A stretch of 43,826 bases of DNA, from contig JAUQQG010000119.1 in NCBI GenBank assembly GCA_030550015.1, positions 1-43,826 on the forward strand, in the 5' to 3' direction. Below are positions 1 to 8,217 of the stretch, piece after piece. A model generated the notes under the pieces. It saw only the letters and a list, made by a program, of their open reading frames with translations. It was not told where the DNA came from and did not search any database. Source of the stretch: a bacterium. GTDB taxonomy: Bacteria > Sysuimicrobiota > Sysuimicrobiia > Sysuimicrobiales > Thermofontiviventaceae. The position numbers were made by a program, and so were the translations under genes. Positions within the stretch are counted from its first letter, which is position 1. Each line of letters starts with the position of its first letter.

Positions 1-1234
1 CTTCTACGGTCCAGTAGCGTGTCCCCGCCACGAGAAGCTTCTCGGCGGGGAACCTGGTAATGACCTCGCACCCATCCTTGGTCACCACGAGTTGCTCCTC
101 GATGCGGGCAGCGGACCATCCGTCAGATGCCGGCCAGAAGGTCTCCAGGGCGAAAACCATGCCTTCCTCAATTACCTCAGGGTGGTCGAAGGAGACCAAC
201 CTGCTGAAGATGGGCTTTTCCCAAATCGAGAGGCCCACTCCGTGGCCGTACTGGAGGGCGAACGCCGCCTCCTCGTTGGGGAACCCAAATTCCTCCGCCT
301 TTGGCCAGACCTTGACGACATCGGCAGTAGTAACCCCGGGCTTGATCAGGCTAATGGCCGCGTCGAGGTAGTCGCGGCAACGCTTGTAGGCATCCACCAT
401 GGCTGGGGAGGCGCTGCCCACCACGAACGTCCGGTAGTAACAGGTGCGGTAACCGTTGAAACTGTGGAGGATGTCGAAGTATACGGGGTCTCCAGGCCGG
501 AGCACTCGGTCGGTGTATACGTGGGGGTGCGGGTTGCACCGCTCCCCGGAGATGGCGTTCACTCCTTCTACGTGCTCGGAGCCGAGGTCGTAGAGTACCT
601 TACTCACGAGGCCCACACACTCGTTCTCGCGCACTCCGGGACGCAGGAACTTGAAGAGCTCCTCGTACGCGGCGTCCACCATCATGCAGGCAGTGGTGAG
701 GAGGGTAATCTCGTCCTGCGTCTTGATTTTTCTAGCCTCCTGCATGAGCCACTGCCCGTCCACCACCCGAATGCCCTCCTCCTGGAGGGCGAAGAGCACA
801 GGAGGCTCGATGATATCCACGCCAAGCGGCTCTTTGTGTAAGCCACGGCTCTCCAGCTCAACGCGGATCTTCCGGGCTACATCCTTGGCCTGTGGTGGGT
901 AGGCTCCCCGCAAGGTGGAAATCCCAGCTCGAGAGCGTTCCCCAAGCCAGGGGCAGTAGAGTTGATGGTGGCGCGCCGCCGAGCCGAAGTCCCACAGGAT
1001 GGGCTCATCATCCTGAGGAAGGAGACAAAAGCGTACGAGCTTGTCCATGGCCCACGTGCCAATGTGCGTGGCGGTGATGTATCGGATGTTGTTCATGTCG
1101 AAGCACAGGAGGGCCCCCAGCTCCGACTGTTTGAGGAGCCTCTTCACCCTGGCCAGGCGCTCGGTACGCAGGCGGTCGAAATTGACCCGCTCTTCCCAGT
1201 CCACGGCCATCAATCCGAATGTCTTGAGACCCAT
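1..1234 (-). CDS. M24 family metallopeptidase-like protein (pita-bread fold), 3' end cut by window edge
   Basis: The reverse strand is open from the edge of the window to an ATG at 1234, preceded by GGGGGGAG; at least 411 residues are visible and the stop lies outside. It has an N-terminal creatinase/prolidase-like domain (about residues 1-165) and a C-terminal M24 domain. In the M24 domain the first metal-ligand Asp is present (D254), but the second ligand position, 11 residues later, is Cys265 instead of Asp. The GHGVGL histidine, the GMVFALE glutamate and the RIEEQ glutamate are kept. Family members hydrolyse Xaa-Pro peptides or, in creatinase-like branches, other C-N bonds. It is the last gene of the minus-strand unit FadR - hydroxyacid dehydrogenase - E1 alpha - E1 beta, 66 bp after E1 beta. 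The altered metal site makes a plain aminopeptidase role uncertain. Confidence 0.85.
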   Translation of the reverse strand, partial: MGLKTFGLMAVDWEERVNFDRLRTERLARVKRLLKQSELGALLCFDMNNIRYITATHIGTWAMDKLVRFCLLPQDDEPILWDFGSAARHHQLYCPWLGERSRAGISTLRGAYPPQAKDVARKIRVELESRGLHKEPLGVDIIEPPVLFALQEEGIRVVDGQWLMQEARKIKTQDEITLLTTACMMVDAAYEELFKFLRPGVRENECVGLVSKVLYDLGSEHVEGVNAISGERCNPHPHVYTDRVLRPGDPVYFDILHSFNGYRTCYYRTFVVGSASPAMVDAYKRCRDYLDAAISLIKPGVTTADVVKVWPKAEEFGFPNEEAAFALQYGHGVGLSIWEKPIFSRLVSFDHPEVIEEGMVFALETFWPASDGWSAARIEEQLVVTKDGCEVITRFPAEKLLVAGTRYWTVE

Positions 1235-1299
1235 TACACTCCCCCCTTGTTCTGGAATTTCTCGTGGCGCATTTGAGGCTCACAGCTGGGTGGACTCTC

Positions 1300-2325
1300 T
1301 CACCTCCGTCCACAGAGTTCCCTCGCAACCTGTGCCACCTTTTCAGGTGTCGGCACGGTGAGATCTTCTAGCACGGGCGAGAAGGGGACCGGGACGTCCA
1401 TGGCGCCGATGCGTTTGACGGGGGCATCGAGGTCATAGAACGCTTCCTCCGCGATGATCGCGGCGATCTCCGCCGTTACGCCGAAACGCTGGTACCCTTC
1501 ATCCACCACGAGTGCGCGTCCCGTCTTCTTGACCGATGCCAGGATGGTCTGTTTGTCCAAAGGGACAATGGTGCGTGGATCCACCACCTCTGCGGAGATC
1601 CCCTCCTCCGCCAGGAGATCTGCAGCGGCGAGAGCTACCTGCACCATGCTGCTCGTGGCCACAATGGTGATGTCTTTCCCCTCCCGCTTGACATCCGCGA
1701 CTCCGAAGGGGATCGTGTACTCTTCCTCTGGGACTTCCCCTTTTACTTGGTACATCATCTTGTCCTCGAAGAAGACCACAGGGTTGTCGTCACGGATTGC
1801 AGTCTTGAGAAGCCCCTTAGCGTCGTAAGGGGTAGAGGGGAGGACGACCTTCAACCCTGGGATGTGGCTGACCCAGGCGTGGAGGCTTTGGCTGTGCTGG
1901 GCAGCAGAGCGGCGGGTAGCACCCAGGGTTGTCCGGATCACCAGAGGGACCTTGAGCTTCCCTCCAGACATGTAGTGGACCTTGGCGGCTTGGTTGGCAA
2001 TCTGGTCCATGGCCAGGGTGATGAAGTCCCCGAACATAATGTCCACAACAGGGCGCATCCCAGTCATTGCAGCTCCTATAGCGATTCCTGTGAATCCTGC
2101 CTCGGAGATAGGGGCGTCGATCACCCGCTCCTTCCCGAACTCCTCCACCAGCCCCGAAAGGACCTTGAAGGGTGTGCCCGCCTCGGCTACATCCTCTCCG
2201 ATGATGAACACGCGCGTGTCCCTGCGCATCTCCTCTGCCAGGGCTTCCCGGATGGCCTGAGCCATGGTGATCTCCCGGGTTCCTTTCTCCAACGCCGAGG
2301 GGGTGCTTGTCTTAGGCGTAGACAT
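1300..2325 (-). CDS. 2-oxoacid (pyruvate/acetoin-type) dehydrogenase E1 component, beta subunit
   Basis: Transketolase-like pyrimidine-binding domain followed by a C-terminal transketolase domain, 341 residues, the normal length for PdhB/AcoB/BkdB. Recognisable blocks are the IGEDVAEAG and ISEAGFTGIAIGAA stretches of the TPP half-site, and VVDPRTIVPLD and VVDEGY near the C-terminus. With the alpha subunit it would decarboxylate a 2-oxoacid (or cleave acetoin) and pass the acyl group to a lipoyl E2. I chose the ATG at 2325 because it overlaps the alpha-subunit stop by 14 bp and has GAGGTGG just upstream; the longer open frame to 2433 lies wholly inside the alpha gene. No E2 or E3 gene is in the window, so the partner must be encoded elsewhere. 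The substrate cannot be told from sequence alone. Confidence 0.92.
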   Translation of the reverse strand: MSTPKTSTPSALEKGTREITMAQAIREALAEEMRRDTRVFIIGEDVAEAGTPFKVLSGLVEEFGKERVIDAPISEAGFTGIAIGAAMTGMRPVVDIMFGDFITLAMDQIANQAAKVHYMSGGKLKVPLVIRTTLGATRRSAAQHSQSLHAWVSHIPGLKVVLPSTPYDAKGLLKTAIRDDNPVVFFEDKMMYQVKGEVPEEEYTIPFGVADVKREGKDITIVATSSMVQVALAAADLLAEEGISAEVVDPRTIVPLDKQTILASVKKTGRALVVDEGYQRFGVTAEIAAIIAEEAFYDLDAPVKRIGAMDVPVPFSPVLEDLTVPTPEKVAQVARELCGRR

Positions 2326-3325
2326 GCTGATCCACCTCGTTTGGATCAGGATAGGGTGCCTCGAGGGCGAACTGGACTCCTGCAGCGATCTCCTCGCGGA
2401 CCCTCTGGTTGATCTCTTCCAGGATTTGCGCATCGGCGATTTTCTGGCGCATCAGCCATCCCGCCAGGATTTTCAGGGGATCCCGCTCGGATCTCCATCT
2501 CTGTTCCTCTTCCTTGCTCCGGTAGTAGGATCTATCGATATCTCCAACGTGGTGGCCGAGGTAGCGGTAGGTGGTGCAGAGGAGGAACGAGGGGCCCTCC
2601 CCTCCCCGGGCGCGGGCCACCGCTCTCCTGCTCGCCACGTAGACGGCCCGTACGTCCTGTCCATCAACCTCTTCGGCGTGGATTCCGAACGCGCGCGGCC
2701 TGGCCAGGATGTCCCCGGCGAGGACCTCCCGGTAAGGGGTATACTCCGTGTACTGGTTGTTCTCGCACACATAGATGACGGGCAGTTTCCACAGCGAGGC
2801 CATGTTCATGACCTCGTAGAGGATGCCCTGGCCCAGAGCTCCCTCACCGAAGAAACAGACGGCCACCTGGTCAGTTCCACGCATCTTTGCTGAGAGGGCA
2901 GCACCGGTAGCGATCCCCGTGCTGCCGCCGACAATGGCATTCGCGCCGAGGTTCCCGGAATCAGGATCGGCGATGTGCATGGATCCTCCCTTCCCATGAC
3001 AGTACCCAGGTGCTTTCCCCAACAGCTCTGCGAACATGCGATCCACGGAAGCGCCCTTTGCCAGGCAGTGGCCATGGCCCCGGTGGGTGCTGGTGATGTA
3101 GTCGTCAGGACGGAGGGCCTGGCAGACGCCGACAGCGATAGCCTCCTGCCCAATGTACAGGTGGGCGAGGCCGGGCATCTTCCCACTCAGGTAGAGCTCA
3201 TTGACCTGTTCCTCGAAAGCCCGGATCTTGACCATGAGCTCGTACATCCGCAGCCATTCGTCGTGGCTGACCTCGGCCAGCTCCGGGGCCTGCTCGACCT
3301 GGGAAGGTAGGATCATCTGGCTCAT
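2312..3325 (-). CDS. 2-oxoacid (pyruvate/acetoin-type) dehydrogenase E1 component, alpha subunit
   Basis: 337 residues of the dehydrogenase E1 alpha family. The TPP motif is visible as GEGALGQG followed about 30 residues later by ENNQY, and the phosphorylation-loop region GHHVGDIDRSYYR matches PdhA/AcoA proteins. It binds TPP at the alpha/beta interface together with the product of the next gene. The chosen ATG at 3325 follows GAGGAGGATGCC. A GTG at 3346 would overlap the upstream stop (GTGA) and would also be possible. The upstream dehydrogenase ends at 3343, so the pair is probably translationally coupled. The context (hydroxyacid dehydrogenase, FadR regulator, M24 protein) suggests a dedicated catabolic E1 rather than the housekeeping pyruvate dehydrogenase. 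Confidence 0.92.
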   Translation of the reverse strand: MSQMILPSQVEQAPELAEVSHDEWLRMYELMVKIRAFEEQVNELYLSGKMPGLAHLYIGQEAIAVGVCQALRPDDYITSTHRGHGHCLAKGASVDRMFAELLGKAPGYCHGKGGSMHIADPDSGNLGANAIVGGSTGIATGAALSAKMRGTDQVAVCFFGEGALGQGILYEVMNMASLWKLPVIYVCENNQYTEYTPYREVLAGDILARPRAFGIHAEEVDGQDVRAVYVASRRAVARARGGEGPSFLLCTTYRYLGHHVGDIDRSYYRSKEEEQRWRSERDPLKILAGWLMRQKIADAQILEEINQRVREEIAAGVQFALEAPYPDPNEVDQHVYA

Positions 3326-3342
3326 GGCATCCTCCTCGGTGA

Positions 3343-4248
3343 TCACTCCCCGGCAGGGGGTTTGTGGTCCGGCGAAAACCCGGACATCCGGGCGAGGACT
3401 TCAAAGATGATGGCGAAGTCATTCTTGTCAAGCCCCATTCCACGTGCAGCGGTGAGGAACTCGTTGGCTATGGCTGTGGTCGGCAGGGGAACGTTGAGCT
3501 GCCTTCCCATCTCCAGCGCAATGAGCAGGTCCTTCTGCATCATGTTCACATCGAACCATGCCTCTTCAGGCATCTCCAGGACGAAGGGTCCACGGTAGCA
3601 GAGCATGGGAGAGGCAGCCACACTGTTCAGAAGCACCTCTACAGCTGTCTTTCGCGGGATCCCACCTTTCTCCGCAAGGAGCACAGCTTCACTGAAAGCC
3701 AGCATTTGCGCACCGAGGTTCAAATTCGTTGCGATCTTCATGAGCACCGCTTGGCCGTTTCCCCCGACGTAGTTGACCTTGGGCCCAATGGTCTCAAGGA
3801 TGGGCTTGACCTGTTGGAAGGTCTCGTAGTCGCCTCCCACCATGATGGAGAGCTTTCCCTGTTCCAGCGTCACGACGCTCCCGGAGACTGGCGCGTCGAG
3901 CATCCGAGCACCCTTCTCCGCAACCCGCATAGCCAGCTCCCTGCTTGCCGCGGGGCTCACGGTGCTCATGTCGATGTAGACCTTCCCTGGCCCAAGCCCA
4001 GCGAGAATGCCGTTGGGACCTTCGGTCACGTCTCGGAGCGCCCGCGTATCTGTAACCATGGTGAAGACCACATCTGCGACCTCTGCAACCGTCCGCGGCG
4101 TTTCCCCCCAGCGCATCCCCAGGTCGAGGAGCCACTGGGCTTTTGCTTTGGTCCGGTTATACCCCGTGACGGTGTAGCCAGCATCTAGGAGCCGCTTGAC
4201 GATCCGGCTTCCCATCACGCCGAGCCCAACGAACCCAAGGTTTGTCAT
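3343..4248 (-). CDS. NAD(P)-dependent beta-hydroxyacid dehydrogenase (3-hydroxyisobutyrate dehydrogenase / tartronate-semialdehyde reductase family)
   Basis: 301 residues, typical for the family. The N-terminal Rossmann motif GLGVMG occupies residues 8-13, the substrate-binding DAPVSGS block lies at 118-124, and the catalytic lysine is K171 in the GNGQAVLMKIATN stretch. Family members interconvert a 3-hydroxyacid and a semialdehyde (3-hydroxyisobutyrate, tartronate semialdehyde, gamma-hydroxybutyrate, sulfolactaldehyde). The ATG follows GGAGGGAAG. It lies 71 bp after the FadR-type regulator and directly before E1 alpha, so it probably feeds or drains the same 2-oxoacid pathway. The sulfonate genes on the other strand make a sulfolactaldehyde reductase role possible, but no residue I can read settles this. 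Confidence 0.9.
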   Translation of the reverse strand: MTNLGFVGLGVMGSRIVKRLLDAGYTVTGYNRTKAKAQWLLDLGMRWGETPRTVAEVADVVFTMVTDTRALRDVTEGPNGILAGLGPGKVYIDMSTVSPAASRELAMRVAEKGARMLDAPVSGSVVTLEQGKLSIMVGGDYETFQQVKPILETIGPKVNYVGGNGQAVLMKIATNLNLGAQMLAFSEAVLLAEKGGIPRKTAVEVLLNSVAASPMLCYRGPFVLEMPEEAWFDVNMMQKDLLIALEMGRQLNVPLPTTAIANEFLTAARGMGLDKNDFAIIFEVLARMSGFSPDHKPPAGE

Positions 4249-4319
4249 AAGCTTCTTCCCTCCATCTCTCTTATGAACCCTTCGGCAGTCCCTACTTGGG
4301 ACGCACCCATCACGAATCT

Positions 4320-5078
4320 CTAAACCTCATCAAGCGGCCGGATATACTGCTCCCATGCCTTCCCGCCCAGGATGTTGCGGATGTCATGCTCCACGCGGGA
4401 AAGGTGCTCGATCATCCGCGTGCGCGCCTCGGAAGCGTCTTTCTTGAGGATGGCCGAGAAGATCTGCCGATGCTGCTCCAGGGATCGCTGGGGGCTTCCT
4501 GGGATGTCGTAAATGGTAAACAGTGCCCGCTGCAGGAGCCCCCGGATGGCATGCATCAACCGGGCCACGATCCGGTTCTTGGTTGCCTCGGCGATGGCGA
4601 GGTGGAATTGAAGGTCAGCCGCGATATACCGATGAGGAGAAGCAATCCCCTCATCCATATCTCGGATGGCCTGTTCCATGCGCTTGAGATCAGCCCGGGT
4701 CCGCCGCTCCGCAGCCAGGGCAACAGTCTGGACCTCAAGGAGCTTGCGGACCTCAAAGAGTTCCCGCATGGTCGCCTCCCGCAAGGTGAACAACAACAGG
4801 AGCGACTCGCTCAGGGGATTCAAGGAAGGGGCAACCACGAAGCTTCCCTTCCCCAGGGAGCGGATGAGACCCTTCGATTCCAGGATCCGCAGGGCCTCGC
4901 GTACCGACGACCGTCCCACGCGGAACCGGGTCGCAAGTTCTTTCTCCGTGGGGAGGGCATCGCCGGGACGGAGTCTGCGGTCACCGATCATGGCGATGAG
5001 GTGATCGGCGACGAGCTCATAGGTCTTCTGCTTCTCGACGGGAACAAACCCCTCATCTAAGACCGTACGGGGGGCCAT
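4320..5078 (-). CDS. FadR-subfamily GntR transcriptional regulator
   Basis: 252 residues: an N-terminal winged helix (about residues 15-80, with the LPTEKELATRFRVGRSSVREALRILE core) and a C-terminal FCD ligand domain. The FCD metal residues (Asp and His in ADLQFHLAIAEATKN, then two later histidines in EQHRQ and EHLSR) are all present. FCD regulators usually bind a carboxylate effector through this metal. The start at 5078 is set by GAGGTGA, 4 bases upstream; a longer reading from 5093 has no such site. An operator-like palindrome lies 38 bp upstream at 5116-5127 and recurs in the divergent promoter region at 10509-10521. This suggests autoregulation plus control of the importer operon and the aldehyde dehydrogenase. 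Confidence 0.93.
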   Translation of the reverse strand: MAPRTVLDEGFVPVEKQKTYELVADHLIAMIGDRRLRPGDALPTEKELATRFRVGRSSVREALRILESKGLIRSLGKGSFVVAPSLNPLSESLLLLFTLREATMRELFEVRKLLEVQTVALAAERRTRADLKRMEQAIRDMDEGIASPHRYIAADLQFHLAIAEATKNRIVARLMHAIRGLLQRALFTIYDIPGSPQRSLEQHRQIFSAILKKDASEARTRMIEHLSRVEHDIRNILGGKAWEQYIRPLDEV

Positions 5079-5115
5079 CGGGTCACCTCGCATTCCATCC
5101 GCGGCTTTTGATCTG

Positions 5116-5127
5116 CTTGTCTGACAG
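5116..5127. promoter_or_regulatory. Putative FadR-type operator upstream of the regulator gene
   Basis: CTTGTCTGACAG fits the GntR/FadR-subfamily pattern TNGTNNNACNA at all but the last base. Read on the reverse strand it gives TGTCAGACAAGCAGAT, which matches the block at 10511-10526 at 15 of 16 positions. It lies 38 bp upstream of the regulator start codon, a natural place for autoregulation. Binding itself is inferred. Confidence 0.6.
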
Positions 5128-5179
5128 TAGGATATTCGCCGAGAGAAGGGCCTTTCCCTTCACACACCCTTAAGTACCC

Positions 5180-5204
5180 CGGCAAAAGTTCTTGACTTTT
5201 GCCG
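5180..5204. terminator. Hairpin A, intergenic stem-loop
   Basis: A perfect 9-bp stem (CGGCAAAAG at 5180-5188 with CTTTTGCCG at 5196-5204) and a 7-base loop. It lies in the 189-bp gap between the M24 gene ending at 5268 and the regulator starting at 5078. It could end minus-strand read-through before the regulator promoter. It shares the G/C-clamp plus GCAAAA-arm design of hairpins B and C. Confidence 0.55.
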
Positions 5205-5227
5205 AGGGCCCCACTTGAAAAATCGGG

Positions 5228-5265
5228 ATCCCCAGCAAATCTTGTCAAAAGATTTCGCTGGGGAT
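5228..5265 (-). terminator. Hairpin B, strong stem-loop after the M24 gene
   Basis: The 16-bp stem has one bulged base: ATCCCCAGC/GCTGGGGAT (5228-5236 with 5257-5265) stacked on AAATCTT/AAGATTT (5237-5243 with 5249-5255), with a 5-base loop. It starts 3 bp past the stop codon of the minus-strand gene 5268-6551, so it is placed as its terminator or 3' stabiliser. There is no long U-run. Its sense-strand arm CCCCAGCGAAATCT recurs after the plus-strand gene ending at 42125. Confidence 0.7.
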
Positions 5266-5267
5266 AC

Positions 5268-6551
5268 TTAGCCCTCCGCAACCAAGAGGTCCAGAGTTTC
5301 GTCACCCGTGACGCGTTCACTTCCTGTCTCCGTGATGACGAAGGTGTGACCGAAGAACAACCCAAGCAATCCATCCGGTGTGATCGGGTTGGGTTCCAGC
5401 ATGACCGTCATCCCAGGCCTCAGGATTCTGTCCTCCGGGTCAGCATGCACACCATCCACACGTACTTCTGGGGGATGGGTGACGAGATCGATTCCGTGGA
5501 GGATGATAGGCCGGGACTGGTATCCCCGCTCGCGGAAGAAGCGCGATCGTCTCGCTACCTCCTCCAGGGAGACTCCTGGACGGAGGGCGTCTGCGAGGTA
5601 CTCGAAGCCAGGACGGACCACCTCGTCGAACATACGTCGGATCTGGTCGGTGGGAGGTCCGACACAGATGGGGACACCGATTTGGGCGGTATACCCCTCA
5701 TACCCAGCGGCGAGTTCGTTGAGGATGAGGTCCCCATGTTGCAGACGCCGTCCCGATGGCCTCGGGTTCCCGAAGATCATGCAAGGTCGCTCCATGGAGG
5801 TGCTCCCGATAATCAGGAAATCCACCTCCCCGCCTCCACTTAGGATTGCGTGGGCCGCAGCGGCCTTCAACTCGTACTCCGCCACACCTGGTCGCGCGGC
5901 CTGGAGGATGGCGTGGAGGGCTCTAGTACAGAGCTCTCCTGCCTTCCGGACACGACCCAGCTCCTCGCGGCTCTTCACCACAAGGAACTCATGAAAGAAA
6001 TCGCCTGCGAAGACAAAGCGCGCATTTGGAAGCTCCTCCAAGAGCGCCTGGTATTGATTAACTGGCAGGTAGTCGCCGTTCCGGGGATCAAGGAGGGAGA
6101 TCCCGATCCTGCCGCGGTCGAGGTGGAGTTCCCGGAGACGTGCTGCAAGGACCTTGGCAAACCCTCCCCCCGAAGCAGGTCGCACGTCACGCACTGTCAC
6201 AGCGCGACGCGTCGCCTCGATGTGCGTCCCGCCCATCCCGTACACGAGGGTAGGCTCTCCCTCAAGGGGGACCAGAAGGTAAACGGATACGGCATGCCAC
6301 TCTCTGTGGCCAGTGAGCCAAAAGACACCTCCACCGTAGCTCCAGTGGTTAGGGCCACCGCAGGCAATGAGGGCGTCGAGGCCCAGGCGCTGGAGCTTTT
6401 CCCGCGTGAGAGTATAGCGCCGCTGCATCTCTCCTTCGGAGAACTTCTCGTAGACGGCATCGGCAAAGTAGGGACTCCCGTAGAAATTCCCGAAGTGCTG
6501 CCCTTGGTCCAGAGCGCTGCGGATCTCCTCGAAGTGAAAAGGTCCTGGCAT
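5268..6551 (-). CDS. M24 family (pita-bread fold) protein with degenerate metal site; probable non-peptidase hydrolase
   Basis: 427 residues: creatinase-N-like domain (about 35-200) and M24 domain (about 205-425). Of the five M24 metal ligands, the two Asp positions read E279 and Q290 and the last Glu position reads G401 beside H402. Only the catalytic-side H352 (LHGIDL) and E386 (VMLEP) remain. A dinuclear metallo-aminopeptidase is therefore unlikely. Creatinase is the known example of a metal-free member of this fold, but the creatinase His-Asn-Pro motif is absent here (GNPRPS at 261-266). The ATG follows GGAGGAGGAAC. It is the last gene of the importer operon, 15 bp after the permease, so it probably acts on the imported compound or its hydrolysis product. 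Confidence 0.88.
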   Translation of the reverse strand: MPGPFHFEEIRSALDQGQHFGNFYGSPYFADAVYEKFSEGEMQRRYTLTREKLQRLGLDALIACGGPNHWSYGGGVFWLTGHREWHAVSVYLLVPLEGEPTLVYGMGGTHIEATRRAVTVRDVRPASGGGFAKVLAARLRELHLDRGRIGISLLDPRNGDYLPVNQYQALLEELPNARFVFAGDFFHEFLVVKSREELGRVRKAGELCTRALHAILQAARPGVAEYELKAAAAHAILSGGGEVDFLIIGSTSMERPCMIFGNPRPSGRRLQHGDLILNELAAGYEGYTAQIGVPICVGPPTDQIRRMFDEVVRPGFEYLADALRPGVSLEEVARRSRFFRERGYQSRPIILHGIDLVTHPPEVRVDGVHADPEDRILRPGMTVMLEPNPITPDGLLGLFFGHTFVITETGSERVTGDETLDLLVAEG

Positions 6552-6565
6552 GTTCCTCCTCCGGA

Positions 6566-7390
6566 TCAGTCATGACTGGAGTGCTGCCACGGTGCCACCC
6601 GGACTTCTAGCCAGCGCAACCCCTGTACTAGGATCACGCCCAGGAGAGAGAGGGTAATCACAGGGACAAGCATGCGGTCGATCTGGATGCTCTGAGCATA
6701 ACGCACGATGAGGTATCCGATGCCGGAAACGGCTGTATACAGATCTGCAACGACCATCCCGACAAGGGCACGGCCGAGGGCAAGACGTAACCCAGCAACG
6801 AGGAAGGGGAGGGAGGAGGGGAGGATCACATCCCCCCACAGAGCCCACTCTGGGCTTCGGAACGACTTGGCAACCTCAAGCAGCTTTGGATCCACGCTCT
6901 TCACCCCCTGGTAAGTGTTCAGCAGGATGGGGAAGATGGCGAAGAGATAGATGACAGCAGCCTTTGCCTGATCTCCGAATCCTAACCAGATCACCACCAG
7001 GGGCATGAGCGCCACCATGGGTGTAGAGTAGAGGGCAATCACGAAGGGCTCGAGGGTGAGATCCAGGACACGAATCCGCGCCATCAGGATCCCCAGGACG
7101 ACCCCGGAGATTGCACCGAGGCCTGTCCCAATGAGGAATACCTTGAGGGAGATAGAGAGGTATTTCCAGAGCTCTCCGGAGCCTACCACCTGGACCGCCG
7201 CAGCGACGATCCGCGAGGGTGGGGCGAAGAGGAGCGGGTTGATCTGCCGGCCAAATGCCTCCCACAGGGCAAGAATCAGAGAAACCCCCACAAGGCGGAT
7301 CACCCATTCACTCCGACGCTGGCGTCTAGACAAGTTTGCAATCGCCCGCTTTAACTCTGCCTGCTTCTGGATATGTACGGCAGTTTCCAT
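6566..7390 (-). CDS. ABC transporter permease, NitT/TauT (SsuC/TauC) family
   Basis: 274 residues with about six hydrophobic segments and a binding-protein-dependent permease domain (about 80-270). The cytoplasmic EAA-type loop is present around LLEVAKSFRSPEWALWGDVILPSSLPFLVAG. Family members import alkanesulfonates, taurine, nitrate, cyanate, or pyrimidine and thiamine precursors. The ATG at 7390 is chosen because GGAGG lies 6 bases upstream; a longer frame to 7486 overlaps the ATPase gene. It follows the ATPase with a 44-bp gap and works with the binding protein at 9371-10417. Confidence 0.93.
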   Translation of the reverse strand: METAVHIQKQAELKRAIANLSRRQRRSEWVIRLVGVSLILALWEAFGRQINPLLFAPPSRIVAAAVQVVGSGELWKYLSISLKVFLIGTGLGAISGVVLGILMARIRVLDLTLEPFVIALYSTPMVALMPLVVIWLGFGDQAKAAVIYLFAIFPILLNTYQGVKSVDPKLLEVAKSFRSPEWALWGDVILPSSLPFLVAGLRLALGRALVGMVVADLYTAVSGIGYLIVRYAQSIQIDRMLVPVITLSLLGVILVQGLRWLEVRVAPWQHSSHD

Positions 7391-7434
7391 AGATGGCCTC
7401 CTTCCCTCAATCGATGGTGCCCGGGTGGGGCCTC

Positions 7435-8217
7435 TCAAGGAGGAACCGAGGCTGCCTCGGCGATCTCGGAACGAAGGAGCTCCCAAATCTGCGTCCTCAG
7501 GCTTCCGAACTGTGGGTCTGCCCGGACTACAGAGAGCTTCCGGGGCCTCGGGAAAGGAACCCTCACAACCGTTTTGATCCTTCCTGGACGGGCCGTAAGC
7601 ACGATGACACGGTCTCCCAGGAGGATCGCCTCGTCAATGCTGTGGGTGACGAACACAATGGTCTTTCGCTCCTGCTCAAGGATCCGCAGGAGCTCCTCTT
7701 GGAGGATCTCCCGAGTCTGTGCATCCAAAGCCGCAAAAGGTTCGTCCATGAGGAGGACATCCGGATCTGTAGCCAGCGCACGCGCCAAGCCGACTCGCTG
7801 CTGCATACCTCCGGAGAGCTGGTGGGGGTAATACCGCTCAAACCCTTTCAGGCCCACCAGCTCGATAGCACGCGACACGCGTTCGGTGATCTCCGCAGCT
7901 GGTGCGCCCCGCACCTTCAACCCGTATGCGACGTTGGCGAAGACGGTTTTCCACGGGAAGAGGCCGAAGTGCTGGAATACCATGGAGACCTTCTCTGGGG
8001 GGCGAGTGATGGGCTGGCCATCGAGGGTGATTGTTCCAGCGGAGAGGGGGATTAGCCCATCCATGCAGCGCAAGAGCGTGGTCTTCCCACACCCACTGGG
8101 GCCGACGATACACAAGAATTCATTGGCATAGACGTCGAACGAAATTCCCTCGAAAGCAACCACCGTGCCTCCCAGGAAGAGACGTGTGGCGTTTTCCACG
8201 CGAATCTTGATCGTCAC
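7435..8217 (-). CDS. ABC transporter ATP-binding protein, NitT/TauT (SsuB/TauB) family
   Basis: 260 residues. Walker A (GPSGCGKTT), the Q-loop region (MVFQHFGLFPW), the signature LSGGMQQRVGLARAL and Walker B (VLLMDEPFAALD) are all intact. It energises import with the permease encoded next. The start is GTG at 8217, overlapping the stop of the upstream hydrolase by four bases (GTGA), which implies coupled translation. That overlap ties the importer physically to the hydrolase gene. Confidence 0.95.
   Translation of the reverse strand: MTIKIRVENATRLFLGGTVVAFEGISFDVYANEFLCIVGPSGCGKTTLLRCMDGLIPLSAGTITLDGQPITRPPEKVSMVFQHFGLFPWKTVFANVAYGLKVRGAPAAEITERVSRAIELVGLKGFERYYPHQLSGGMQQRVGLARALATDPDVLLMDEPFAALDAQTREILQEELLRILEQERKTIVFVTHSIDEAILLGDRVIVLTARPGRIKTVVRVPFPRPRKLSVVRADPQFGSLRTQIWELLRSEIAEAASVPP

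Noticed and set aside
5268-6551. Assignment as creatinase, paired with the creatininase-family gene to give a creatinine pathway
   Set aside because: The fold fits, but the creatinase His-Asn-Pro catalytic motif is missing, and no sarcosine oxidase or urease genes are seen. Only the general family is supported.
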